Shown here: piece by piece, positions 1 to 8,821 of the stretch
Position numbering within the stretch: position 1 is the stretch's first letter
Layout: every line of letters starts with the position of its first letter
Assembly (NCBI GenBank): GCA_937907215.1
Contig: CALESG010000030.1
Location: forward strand, 1-19,768
DNA: 19,768 bases
Direction of reading: 5' to 3'
Source: an uncultured Ruminococcus sp.
Lineage (GTDB): Bacteria > Bacillota > Clostridia > Oscillospirales > Ruminococcaceae
Notes under the pieces: generated by a model
What the model was told of the DNA's origin: nothing
Databases searched by the model: none
Seen by the model: the letters and a program-made list of their open reading frames with translations, nothing else
Position numbers and translations under genes: made by a program

Positions 1-975
1 TTAAAGCTTGCTGTTCGGCTAAATAATTTCTGTCCTATTTGGAGTTGACAATTCAGTCCCGAAAAGTCGAAGATAGTCAACCTGAAACGCCACTATTCCG
101 AACTTCTCGGCTTTAAGCTAAAAGTGAGGGAAAAGGGCAAAAACAAACAGGGACAGCCTAAATATGTTGTGGAAGCGCACATCAAGGAAAAGAAACTTGC
201 GAAAATCAAGGCTTATTCCAAAGAGATAATCGGTAAGATACGACAGACCTATAACACGGGAATGGAGTACAAGCTGGTTCAGATGTATAACTCGTATCTG
301 ATAGGTGTTCATAACTATTATTGCATAGCAACACATGTTAATTTGGATTTTCAGGAAATCGCTTATGATGTCAAAAAAAGCCTTTACAACAGGCTAAAAC
401 ACAGGATAACTAAAAAGGGTACTATCACGAACGGCTATATCCGAAAACAATACGGGACAAGCCGTGAAGTGAGATTTATCGGCGGTCACGCTATTGTGCC
501 GATTGCATACGTTCAGCACCGTGTCCCCATGGACAAGAAACGGAGTATCAACAAATATACACCGTAGGGACGTGAAGAAATTCACAAAAATCTGGAATGC
601 GTGGACATTGATGTTCTGCATTATTTGATGAATAATCCCTGCGGAACGGAAAGCGTTGAATACAACGATAACAGAATTGCTTTGTACGTTGCGCAAAAAG
701 GCAGATGTGCCGTGACAAAAGTCGAATTATATGTTACCGAAATTGATTGTCACCATAAAATCCCACGAGAAATGGGCGGAGGTGATGAATACAGCAATCT
801 GATAATAGTTTCGGACAAGGTTCATATACTGATACATTCGAGCAACACGAGAACTCTGAAAAAGTACCTTGGCTTAGTAAATCCTGATAAAAAGCAATTA
901 GCAAAAATCAATAAGCTGAGAATAATGGCAGAAATGCCACAAATCTCAATGAATGGTGAATTGCTGACAGTCTGA
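1..975 (+). pseudogene. Decayed group II intron-encoded reverse transcriptase/maturase with HNH domain (3' part)
   Basis: The protein normally copies the intron into DNA, helps it splice and nicks the target. Only its C-terminal half is in the window. From about position 55 the frame reads SPEKSKIVNL...GFKLKVREKG, a maturase (domain X) signature, followed by the maturase helices. An HNH nuclease segment follows near 709-840 (CHHKIPREMGGGDEYSNL...HILIH), whose second zinc-type cysteine is absent. The reading is broken three times: TAA at 24-26, a frame change around 54 (LELTI in frame 3, SPEK in frame 1), and TAG at 565-567 within INKYTP*GREEIHKNL, where the family has Glu. Reading continues in frame to TGA at 973-975. 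This copy cannot make a full protein without repair. The intron could still splice if helped in trans. Family assignment is firm. Confidence 0.85.
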
Positions 976-1010
976 TTGTGTAAATTTGAATGAAAATGAT
1001 TGTTGATGGA

Positions 1011-1044
1011 ACGCCGTATGAGGGGAAACTCTCATGTACGGTGT
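1011..1044 (+). ncRNA. Group II intron domain V (catalytic hairpin)
   Basis: This is a 34-nt hairpin, the canonical domain V length. The lower stem acgccgta pairs with tacggtgt, including one G-U in the CGC catalytic triad. A two-base bulge (tg, 1035-1036) lies on the 3' side. The upper stem tgaggg pairs with ctctca and is closed by a GAAA tetraloop. The triad is CGC rather than the commoner AGC, a known variant. All expected domain V elements are present, so the RNA core looks intact although the encoded protein is broken. Confidence 0.9.
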
Positions 1045-1046
1045 GG

Positions 1047-1094
1047 GACGGGGGGAAAACTTGGAGATTGCATCAAAGAGTTACCTATCGTCAT
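1047..1094 (+). ncRNA. Group II intron domain VI with likely branch-point adenosine
   Basis: The stem starts with gacg (1047-1050) and ggg, which pair with cgtc (1089-1092) and cct (1084-1086). The A at 1087 (with t1088) is left bulged between the two paired blocks. This matches the arrangement in the well-studied Ll.LtrB intron, where GAAG pairs with CUUC around a bulged A and two bases follow the stem. The distal part of the hairpin (1054-1083) is less clear. Confidence 0.65.
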
Positions 1095-3625
1095 CGTTCG
1101 AGATGATCGCAACTGCAATGGAATCAAAGCGGTTAGGTTTATGCACAAAGCCGTTATTTGCAGTTCCGAATCACCTGACTGAACAGATTGGTGAGGACTT
1201 TCAGAAGCTCTATCCCGGAGCAAATATTCTAGTGGCAACAAAAAACGACTTCAAAAAAGAAAACCGTCAGCAGCTGTTTGCAAAAATCGCTACAGGTGAT
1301 TTCGATGCTGTCATTATCGGTCACTCTCAGCTGGGTATGATTCCTATTTCAAAAGAAAGACAGGAAAATATGCTTCAATCTCAGATAAGTGATATTGTTG
1401 AAGGTATTAAGGAACTGAAAAAGCAGGAAGGCAGCAAGTTTCAGATAAAAACTATGGAGAGAACAAAGAAATCTCTTGAAAAGAACCTCGATAAATTGCA
1501 GAAAAATCACGATGATACCATTACTTTTGAACAGCTTGGTGTCGATAAATTATTCGTCGATGAGGCTCACGAGTTTAAGAATCTCTTTACACCAACAAAA
1601 CTGAATAACATTTCAGGTATCTCAAATTCCGCTTCACAAAAGGCGCTTGACCTTTTTATGAAGTGCCAGTACCTTGATGAGAAAACAGACGGAAAAGGAG
1701 TAGTATTTGCTACGGGAACACCTCTCAGTAACTCCGTAACAGAGCTGCACACCATGATGAGGTATCTCGAATACGATTTTCTGAAAGAACACGGACTTGC
1801 CAATTTCGATAACTGGGTTACGGTGTTCGGCGAACAAAAAACGGATTGGGAGCTTGCGCCTGCCGGAAACAAATTCAAAGAACGTACCCGTATCGCAAAC
1901 TATACGGGACTTCCCGAACTGATGAGCATGTTCAAACAGATAGCGGATATTCGTACTGCGGATTCACTGAAACTTGATGTGCCTGACTGTGAATACAAAA
2001 TAGTTAATGTAGAAGCCACTCCGTTTCAGAAAGAACTTGTTGACGAACTTGCTGACAGAGCTGACGCTATCAATGCAGGAAACGTTGATCCGTCTATCGA
2101 CAATATGTTGAAGATAACCTCGGACGGACGAAAGCTCGGACTTGATCCAAGACTGATTGACCCATCATTTGAAGATAATCCCGATACAAAATTGAATCAG
2201 TGTGTACGAAATGTTACTCAGATTTATCACGATACTGCTGAGGAAAAACTTACACAGATTATCTTCTGCGACCTCGGTGTTCCGAAGAAAAACTCGCAAT
2301 CAACGGATAAGGGTGAAAACGCTGACGAAAAGTCTGCTTCCGAAAGAGAATCCTTAGAGGAAGAATGTGACTTCTGCGTTTATGATGATATTCGTGACAA
2401 GCTGATTGCAAACGGTGTAAAACCTGAAGAAATCGCCTATGTACACGATGCTAAAACAGAACAGCAGAAAGCAGACCTCTTTGACAGAGTGAATAAGAGA
2501 GAAGTACGTGTTTTACTCGGAAGTACCAGCAAAATGGGTACTGGTACAAACTGTCAGAAAAAGCTGATAGCACTCCATAATCTCGATATTCCTTGGCGAC
2601 CAAGTGACCTCCAACAGAGAATCGGACGTATCGAAAGACAAGGCAATCAGAACGCAAAAGCACACGTCTATAACTACGTCACGAAAGGTTCGTTTGATGC
2701 TTATTTGTATCAGACTTTAGAAGCAAAACAGCGTTTTATCGGGCAGATTATGACTTCAAAAACTCCTGCAAGGACTTGTGAGGACGTTGACCAACAGGCA
2801 TTAAATTATAGCGAAATCAAGGCACTTTGCACGGGTGATGAACGTATCAAAGAAAAAATGATGCTTGATAATGAAGTTAAGGAACTCAATCTCCTGAAAG
2901 CCGAACACACCAACACTGTATTCGATATGCAGCAGACAGTAGCCGCAACTCCTGCAAAAATTGAAAAGGCTGAAACAAGGCTTGAAAATCTCAAATCAGA
3001 CCGTGAAATACTCCGTCAGCTTCCGATTGATGAGGAAACTAAACTGCCCGTATTCAAAATCACCATTGATGGTACAGAATACACAGACCGCAAGGAAGCT
3101 GCACAGGCTCTTGAAGAAGTTGTGCTTGATTTCGTTAAAAGGAGTTCCGACAGTGAAAAGGAAATCGGTGAATTTCAGTGATTTAAGCTGACAGTTAATG
3201 CTGTCATGTTCGGCAATGAGCCTGATATTTCCATTATGATGAGTGGCAACGCTGAACATAAGTGTGTACTGACAAGCAGTTTTTCTGCAAATCTCAAGCG
3301 TATGGAATCAACTCTTTACAAGATTGACCAGACCATAAACGATGCACAGAACAGCGTAAACAAGCTGAAAATGGATTTGGAGAATGCACAGCGTATTGTT
3401 GCAACTCCATTTCCTCAGCAAGCTGAACTTGAACAGAAAACGGAACGTCTTACAACGCTTACGGATGAACTGAATCAGGCAGCCATTGAAGCTAAGAAAA
3501 ACGCTCCCGAAAAACAGCGTACCTGCTACTTTGAGAGGGCAAAACTCAAAAAGGAAGCTTTCAAGGATAGGCAGAAGCCACCTGAATCAAATGAAAAGAA
3601 TAAGTACAAAAATGGAATAGAATGA
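1095..3625 (+). pseudogene. Conjugative-element large DEAD/SNF2-type helicase, 3' exon, interrupted by TGA
   Basis: This is the C-terminal part of the very large helicase (often fused to an N6-adenine methylase) carried by Firmicutes conjugative elements; its exact role in transfer or anti-restriction is not settled. The exon starts with TFEM, directly after the Walker A lysine in the family. An upstream ATG at 1034 lies inside intron domain V and is not a real start. Visible motifs are DEAH (1559-1570, FVDEAHEFKNLF), ATGTPLSNS (about 1710-1736), LLGSTSKMGTGTN, and motif VI QRIGRIERQGNQN (about 2614-2652). After EFQ the frame meets TGA at 3179-3181 and then continues FKLTVNAVMFGNEPDISI to TGA at 3623-3625; the family has Gly at that position, so GGA to TGA is likely. 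The tail is a coiled coil (about 3290-3520). The 5' exon is outside the window. Confidence 0.85.
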
Positions 3626-3628
3626 TAA

Positions 3629-3660
3629 AACAGGCACTTTGCATTTGTAAAGTGCCTGTT
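3629..3660. terminator. Bidirectional rho-independent terminator
   Basis: A perfect 12-bp stem aacaggcacttt / aaagtgcctgtt (3629-3640 and 3649-3660) encloses an 8-base loop. A T-rich tail follows on the plus strand and an A-rich flank precedes it, so it can work both ways. It lies between the end of the helicase (3625) and the restored stop of the convergent WYL gene (3665), and so serves both. Confidence 0.9.
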
Positions 3661-3664
3661 TTCG

Positions 3665-4638
3665 TTAATTCATATATTGCTGCATACAGCTTTCATAAAG
3701 GACTTCTGTATATCGTTCTTTTAGTCTGATCGGACTTACGATTTCAATTTTTCCTCTAAATGAAAATATCCAGGAAAAGAATGGCTGCGGATATTCAGCC
3801 TTTACGGGAACATGTATCATGAAGTGATTGTGTCCCTAAGCATGAGAACTGATTTTCCGAACCTGTCAATCACAATGTTACAGTATTTGTTCTCAAGCGG
3901 CAAACGGAGTGTGACGTACTCGCTCTTTCCGCTGAACATAGAAAAAGAGGATTTTATGTATTGTTCCAAATCAAGTTTTTCATCTGGGTACTTTCTTACC
4001 GAATTCACAAGCTCGATGTTTCTCATTCGATCAAGACGAAAATTGGTGTAAGTATCAGGATATTTTTCGTAATACGAAACAACGTAATAGCATTCCCCGC
4101 TCATCACCAATGCAAATGGAGAACAAAGTCGCTTCGTTCCTCGCTGAACCAAATGCTTGTTTATATCGTAATCATAGTAATCAAAGCTGATTTGCTGATT
4201 ACTACGGAAAGCAGAATTGACAGCATCAATATTATCAAGGGTCTGTTCATTGTCCGATTTCACACGATTGGTCAGCATGATTTTTCTTCTGAGCAACGGT
4301 GCTTCATAAATACTGCACAGGCTTTCAAGCAATTTAAGCAGCAACTCTGAATCGTCAACTGTCAGAAATCGTAAAGATGCGATGGCATCGGCAAATATTT
4401 TCAAAATACTGAGTGAAAAACGACGAGATTTCAAATGGTATCCTTTGTTGTGGACGTATTCTATATCCATGTCACTCAAAATCAATGCTTGAATATCATC
4501 TTTTATGGTTACTTTATGTGCCGGATAGCCGCAGGAGTTGAGATAATTTTGGATTCTTTCCATTGAAACGTAGTTATTTTGATCTGTATATTTGATAAAC
4601 ATTTCTCTTAAACATAGTAGTCTGCATTTTGCGTTCAT
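3665..4638 (-). pseudogene. WYL-domain transcriptional regulator with a C-terminal frameshift
   Basis: Proteins of this family bind DNA through an N-terminal winged helix and sense a ligand through a WYL domain. The N-terminal part (VSMERIQNYLNSCGYPAHKVTIKDDIQAL) fits the HTH. The WYL core is QISFDYYDYD...KRLCSPFALVMSGECYYVVSYYE...FRLDRMRNIELV. The start is placed at 4638 because AAGGA (4647-4651) lies 8 bases upstream; the longer ATG at 4671 falls inside the promoter palindrome. The frame stops early at 3817 (LRDTITS*). Moving one base at about 3826-3831 continues as NHFMIHVPVKAEYPQPFFSW and on to a stop at 3665, next to the terminator, giving 324 codons. The missing base is best explained as loss of one A in an acaAatc context. 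Convergent with the helicase; target genes unknown. Confidence 0.85.
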
Positions 4639-4664
4639 TTTGTTGTTCCTTATATTACGCCATG

Positions 4665-4683
4665 CTGTCATGTATAATGACAG
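4665..4683 (-). promoter_or_regulatory. WYL gene promoter -10 inside a perfect inverted repeat (autoregulatory operator)
   Basis: CTGTCAT-GTATA-ATGACAG is a 7+5+7 perfect inverted repeat. On the minus strand it contains TATACA (4671-4676), a likely -10 box, with a weaker TTTGAT-like -35 about 16 bases further upstream. Transcription would start near 4664, about 26 bases before the chosen ATG. A repressor bound here would block the promoter, so self-control by the WYL protein is a fair inference. Confidence 0.6.
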
Positions 4684-4984
4684 GAGTTATAGATCAAAGT
4701 TTTGATAAATAACGTCTTATCCAACAGTTATGAAATAAAGAAAAATCGATTGTGTAGGTTGCTAATTTTCATTTATTACATAATTATGTTGTTTAATTCT
4801 TTGAAAAACATAATATTACAAAAATCTAAATTACGAGAAAGAATAAAAATGCTTATACTGTTAAAAACAAGATAAATTCACTTTAGAAACAGCTAATTCA
4901 AAGCGTGTAAAGAAACAAGCTTTCTGACCAAAAAGGCTTATGCCCAAAACCACAAGTTTCAATACAACAAACTAATGCAAATAC
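4684..4984. other. AT-rich intergenic stretch between regulator and galT terminator
   Basis: No open frame with a ribosome site and no RNA gene is visible. The sequence is AT-rich. The pair taattatgtt (about 4782-4791) and aacataatatta (about 4807-4818) could form a weak imperfect hairpin. This is one boundary between the mobile-element genes and the sugar operon; I see no insertion sequence end, target duplication or att-like repeat in it. Confidence 0.5.
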
Positions 4985-5016
4985 AAATGAGCCACTGCAT
5001 ATGCAATAGCTCATTT
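4985..5016 (-). terminator. Operon-end terminator downstream of galT
   Basis: An 8-bp stem aaatgagc / gctcattt (4985-4992 and 5009-5016) surrounds a loop that contains the self-complementary tgcatatgca. It begins 15 bases past the galT stop. The downstream minus-strand sequence (gtatttgca) is only moderately T-rich, so termination may be partial. Confidence 0.6.
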
Positions 5017-5030
5017 TCGTATATTCCAAA

Positions 5031-6518
5031 TCAACTTAATTGTTCTACAAATCTTGCAAATGCTTCTTTTCCTTGTTTATCTCTCTTAAATACTCCAGCA
5101 TCTTCAAGAACTTGTTCAAATACTTTGCCGACTTCATAACGAATAATATCCATTGCATTATCATTATCGAATTCTGCATGGTTTGCAAGAATTTCTTTTA
5201 TCCAGTCTGCATGAGATGCAATTTTGTCATCTGTAGCAATATCTTTTCCATACAGCATTGCATCTTTCAAAATAGCCAGTTCATCAGCCAAACGTGCCGG
5301 AAGAACGGCAAGTCCCATAACTTCAATCAGACCGATATTTTCCTTTTTGATATGATGTAATGTCGGATTTGGGTGGAAAACTCCTAACGGTCTTTCTTTC
5401 GTTGTAATATTGTTTCTCAAAACCAAGTCGCATTCAAATCCTGAAGAGGTTGCTCTTGCAATCGGAGTAATTGTATTATGTGGGATTCCCTCTGTTTTTG
5501 CAAAAATGCCAACAGTTTCATCTGTATATGTTCTCCATTTTGACAGAATATCAGCACACGCATCTGCTAAAGAATCACGATTATCAGAAGAAAGACGTAT
5601 CACAGACATTGGCCATTTGACAATACCAGCGTTTACATTCATATAATTTTTCAAAAGAAATGTTCTTTCTATCGGTGCTTTTGCCATTGCAAAATCATAG
5701 CTGCCGCCTTGAAAATGCTCATGTGTCAGAATAGAACCACCTACAATAGGAAGATCGGCGTTAGATCCAATGAAATAATGCGGAAACTGTTTAACAAAAT
5801 CAAACAGCTTGTGGAATACCTGTGCATTGATTGTCATAGGGATATGCTCTTTATTAAACACAATGCAATGCTCATTGTAATAACCATAGGGAGAATACTG
5901 CATAAACCATTTCTGATTATTGATATTCAGTTTTACCGGACGTAAATTTTGTCTTGCCGGATGAGTCAAATGTCCTGTAAATCCCATGTTCTCAGCACAA
6001 AGCTGGCATTTTGGATAGTTTGATGTTTTTTGTGTTTTCGCAGCGGCAATGTCACGAGGATCTTTCTCCGGCTTGGAACGGTTTATAGTGATGTCAAGTG
6101 TTCCGTATTCTGATTCATATGTCCATTTTAAATCTTTTGCGATTCTTTCAGCACGAACATAATTCAGATTTTTGCTAAAAGTATAGTACCATTCTGTTGC
6201 TGATATCGGTGAAACAGCGTATTTTCTTTGAAATACAGAATTGACTTCTCTCGGCATTGGTGTAAAAACGCCCATAATTCTTGTATCGAATAAATCACGC
6301 TGTACAGAAGTGTTTTCAATAATTCCTGATTGAACAGCATAATCAATTACCGGTTCAAGCAGTTGCTCAATAGTTCCTGTAAGTGGTTCAGCATCTACCC
6401 AATCTTTTAGTTTCAGTATATCCATAAGCTGATTTCTTACAACGAAAACATCATCATTGGTTATCAATTCTGATTCGATAGCATGACGAATCAATCCGTT
6501 TATTGCCCTGTATACCAT
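5031..6518 (-). CDS. galT: UDP-glucose--hexose-1-phosphate uridylyltransferase, class II
   Basis: This cytoplasmic Leloir enzyme exchanges UMP between UDP-glucose and galactose-1-phosphate, giving glucose-1-phosphate and UDP-galactose. The 495-residue length and sequence fit the Firmicutes class II form, which is longer than the E. coli enzyme. Residues 171-174 form a CQLC pair. The catalytic HxHxQ motif is present as HEHFQ at about 266-270 within VGGSILTHEHFQGG, followed by the conserved C-terminal half. The open frame extends upstream to 6674, but that part overlaps galE. The ATG at 6518 has GAGGTG about 8 bases upstream, and this ribosome site overlaps the galE stop. Only 10 bases separate the genes, so the two are probably translationally coupled. 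It is the last gene of the operon. Confidence 0.93.
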   Translation of the reverse strand: MVYRAINGLIRHAIESELITNDDVFVVRNQLMDILKLKDWVDAEPLTGTIEQLLEPVIDYAVQSGIIENTSVQRDLFDTRIMGVFTPMPREVNSVFQRKYAVSPISATEWYYTFSKNLNYVRAERIAKDLKWTYESEYGTLDITINRSKPEKDPRDIAAAKTQKTSNYPKCQLCAENMGFTGHLTHPARQNLRPVKLNINNQKWFMQYSPYGYYNEHCIVFNKEHIPMTINAQVFHKLFDFVKQFPHYFIGSNADLPIVGGSILTHEHFQGGSYDFAMAKAPIERTFLLKNYMNVNAGIVKWPMSVIRLSSDNRDSLADACADILSKWRTYTDETVGIFAKTEGIPHNTITPIARATSSGFECDLVLRNNITTKERPLGVFHPNPTLHHIKKENIGLIEVMGLAVLPARLADELAILKDAMLYGKDIATDDKIASHADWIKEILANHAEFDNDNAMDIIRYEVGKVFEQVLEDAGVFKRDKQGKEAFARFVEQLS

Positions 6519-6528
6519 ATATGTCACC

Positions 6529-7518
6529 TCATTTCTGAAACCCATTCGGATGTTTTTTATGCCAATTCCAGGCATCAGCAATGATTTCTTCCAGACTGTC
6601 ATGAACCGGATTCCATCCGAGAATGGTTTTTGCTTTTTCGCTGGATGCCACCAGTTTTGCCGGATCACCTGCACGCTTTGGCGTTTTTATTGCGGGAATT
6701 GGATGTCCGGTTACTTTTCTTGCAGTATCAATGACTTCTCTGACAGAATATCCAACGCCGTTTCCAAGATTGAAAATATTGCTTTCATTTCCATTCCTCA
6801 GATATTTTACAGCAAGAATGTGTGCCTGTGCTAAGTCCGTTACATGAATATAATCTCTAATGCAAGTTCCATCAGGCGTGTCATAATCTGTACCATAAAT
6901 CGATACACTCTCACGTTTTCCATTCGGAACTTGCAGAATCAGGGGAATCAAATGGCTTTCCGGATTGTGTGCTTCTCCGATTTTTCCAGATTTATCAGCA
7001 CCACAGGCATTGAAATAGCGGAGAGAGACATATCTGAAATCATGAGCCTTGGAAGTCCAATAAAACATCTTTTCCATAGCAAGTTTCGTTTCACCATATG
7101 GATTTGTCGGCTGTGTTCTGTCTGTTTCCAAAATAGGAATGTTTTCAGGTTCTCCATACGTTGCAGCAGTAGAAGAAAATACAATTTTATCAATATGATG
7201 TTCGACCATAGAATCTAAAAGAATTTTGGTGCCGCAAAGATTATTATCATAATATTTCAACGGATTGACAACGCTTTCCCCAACGAGGGAATAGGCTGCA
7301 AAATGTATCACTGCGTCAATTTGCTCTTTTTCAAAAATACTGTCAAGAAAAGATTTGTCATGTAAATCTCCCTGATAGAACTTAGCACCTTCAGGAACAG
7401 CTTCGATATACCCGGTTGCAAGGTTATCTGCAATAACAACATTTTCTCCTGTGCGAATCAATTCTAAAGCGGTATGAGAACCAATATATCCTGCACCGCC
7501 TAAAACAAGTACACTCAT
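6529..7518 (-). CDS. galE: UDP-glucose 4-epimerase
   Basis: This enzyme interconverts UDP-galactose and UDP-glucose using bound NAD, closing the Leloir cycle. The 329-residue protein has the Rossmann motif GGAGYIG at residues 7-13, the Ser/Thr of the active site in VFSSTAATYGEPE (about 113-124) and the catalytic YGETK (Tyr141, Lys145). The start at 7518 is chosen over the longer frame at 7554 because GGAGGA lies 5 bases upstream of MSVLVLGG and the extra residues overlap galK. It sits 13 bases after galK and 10 bases before galT, all on one transcript. Confidence 0.95.
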   Translation of the reverse strand: MSVLVLGGAGYIGSHTALELIRTGENVVIADNLATGYIEAVPEGAKFYQGDLHDKSFLDSIFEKEQIDAVIHFAAYSLVGESVVNPLKYYDNNLCGTKILLDSMVEHHIDKIVFSSTAATYGEPENIPILETDRTQPTNPYGETKLAMEKMFYWTSKAHDFRYVSLRYFNACGADKSGKIGEAHNPESHLIPLILQVPNGKRESVSIYGTDYDTPDGTCIRDYIHVTDLAQAHILAVKYLRNGNESNIFNLGNGVGYSVREVIDTARKVTGHPIPAIKTPKRAGDPAKLVASSEKAKTILGWNPVHDSLEEIIADAWNWHKKHPNGFQK

Positions 7519-7531
7519 TTTTATCCTCCTA

Positions 7532-8806
7532 TTACTTGATTTCAATACCGCCACATGGTCTGATTGTCATGATGTAGCACGAATTCTGTCCAAACATTCT
7601 GTCCATTTCCGATCTGTATGTATTTACAAGTTCATGTGGAACAAATGCTTGAATTGTTCCTGCAAATCCTCCGCCATGAACTCTGATTGCACCTTTGCCT
7701 TTTAATACTCGTTTGCCAATCATAATTGCAAGCGGAATGCCTTGTTCTGTTGGCTTTCTGCAAGAATAAAGGTTTTGCAGATAATTCATAGAAGAATAGC
7801 CCGATTCATTGACAAGTGCAAGAAAATCATCAAATCTTCCATTTTCAAGAGCATCTGTTTCGGCTTTTGCTCGATAATTATCACCAAAAAAATGTATCGC
7901 ACGCAAAACAGCTCTGTCAGATATTTTCTTTTTAATATCAGGCATATTATCCCAAAACTGATTTTCATCGACTTCACGGAGAACCTTTTTGCCAAAATAC
8001 TCTGCAACTTCGTCCATTTCGGTACGAACTGCTACATAATCATCTGTCAAATCAGAATGATCACCTTTAGTATCTGTGATAATCAACTCATAACCGTTTT
8101 GGGAAAGGTCAAAATCAATCTTACGGATACTTGGATTCTGAATGTTCTGAAAATCGAGAAAAACAAACCCGCCTACAGAACATACCATCTGATCCATCAG
8201 ACCGCTTTTCTTACCGAAATAGAAGTTTTCTGCATATTGTCCGATTTTGGCAATTTCAATTGCACCGATCTGATTATCGTTATAATAACTGTCAATTGCT
8301 GTTGCAACCAATGTTTCAAATGCAGCTGATGAAGAAATACCGCTTCCGCCAAGGACATTTGAAGTGGTGTACATATCAAAACCGCCTATTTTTATGCCCA
8401 AATCCTTGAAACGAGCAGCAATACCTCTGACGATTTCTGATGAACCTTTTTCTCCAATATGAACATCCAGATCATTCAGTGAAACTGCAAATTCATCATA
8501 TCCTTCTGATTTGATACGGATAATACCTTCATCATGAAACGCTGCAACACCGATAACGTCTAAATCAACCGCACCTGCAATGACACAGCCATGCTGATGG
8601 TCGGTATGATTACCGCCGATTTCTGTTCTGCCCGGAGCAGAATAGAAATGGATATCACTTCTGTTTGGATACAGTGCTGTGAATTTTTCCACAGCAGCTA
8701 TATATCTTGATTTCTGACTTTCCATATCCTGTGGTTTGTAAATCTTTGAAAGAATATTATCAAATTCACCACAAGTTATTTTGTTCTGAAAATCCTGTAT
8801 TTTCAT
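7532..8806 (-). CDS. galK: Galactokinase
   Basis: This GHMP-family kinase phosphorylates alpha-D-galactose at C1 with ATP. The 424-residue protein shows all three motifs: the galactose-binding signature PGRTEIGGNHTDHQHG (58-73), the ATP loop LGGSGISSSAAFE (about 152-164), and VHGGGFAGTIQAF near the C terminus. The catalytic Asp is in GLMDQ (Asp205). The signature has Gly-Gly-Asn where E. coli has Gly-Glu, seen in some Firmicutes GalK proteins. An AGAAAGGA ribosome site precedes the ATG. It follows lacZ by 15 bases. The protein is somewhat longer than E. coli GalK (382). Confidence 0.94.
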   Translation of the reverse strand: MKIQDFQNKITCGEFDNILSKIYKPQDMESQKSRYIAAVEKFTALYPNRSDIHFYSAPGRTEIGGNHTDHQHGCVIAGAVDLDVIGVAAFHDEGIIRIKSEGYDEFAVSLNDLDVHIGEKGSSEIVRGIAARFKDLGIKIGGFDMYTTSNVLGGSGISSSAAFETLVATAIDSYYNDNQIGAIEIAKIGQYAENFYFGKKSGLMDQMVCSVGGFVFLDFQNIQNPSIRKIDFDLSQNGYELIITDTKGDHSDLTDDYVAVRTEMDEVAEYFGKKVLREVDENQFWDNMPDIKKKISDRAVLRAIHFFGDNYRAKAETDALENGRFDDFLALVNESGYSSMNYLQNLYSCRKPTEQGIPLAIMIGKRVLKGKGAIRVHGGGFAGTIQAFVPHELVNTYRSEMDRMFGQNSCYIMTIRPCGGIEIK

Positions 8807-8821
8807 CTTTTTCCTTTCTTC

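Larger units (their letters stand above)
1..1094 (+). mobile_element. 3' portion of a group II intron inserted in a helicase gene
   Basis: The window begins inside the intron; its 5' end (GUGYG) and domains I-III lie outside. The 3' boundary is inferred at 1094. Domain VI closes with gacg (1047-1050) pairing with cgtc (1089-1092), followed by two unpaired bases AT, giving the usual intron-final AY. From 1095 the sequence reads (A)CG TTC GAG ATG, which continues the helicase frame as (T)FEM. A bulged A at 1087 lies seven bases before the proposed end, the normal branch-point distance. The exact splice site is inference; the intron identity is supported by domain V and the encoded maturase. Confidence 0.8.

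Noticed and set aside
1034..1094. ATG at 1034 as the start of the helicase gene
   Set aside because: It lies inside intron domains V-VI, and the encoded 21 residues have no likeness to the helicase; the protein-like sequence begins at FEM after the proposed splice site.
1000..1182. Short open frame across intron end and exon
   Set aside because: It crosses domain V/VI in another frame and overlaps the helicase exon; no support.
4639..4671. Longer WYL protein starting at 4671
   Set aside because: This ATG is inside the -10/operator palindrome and would precede the transcript; 4638 has a good ribosome site.
4684..4984. Insertion sequence or att repeat at the left edge of the sugar operon
   Set aside because: I looked for terminal inverted repeats and for a copy of sequences near 14475-14512 and found none that stands out by eye.
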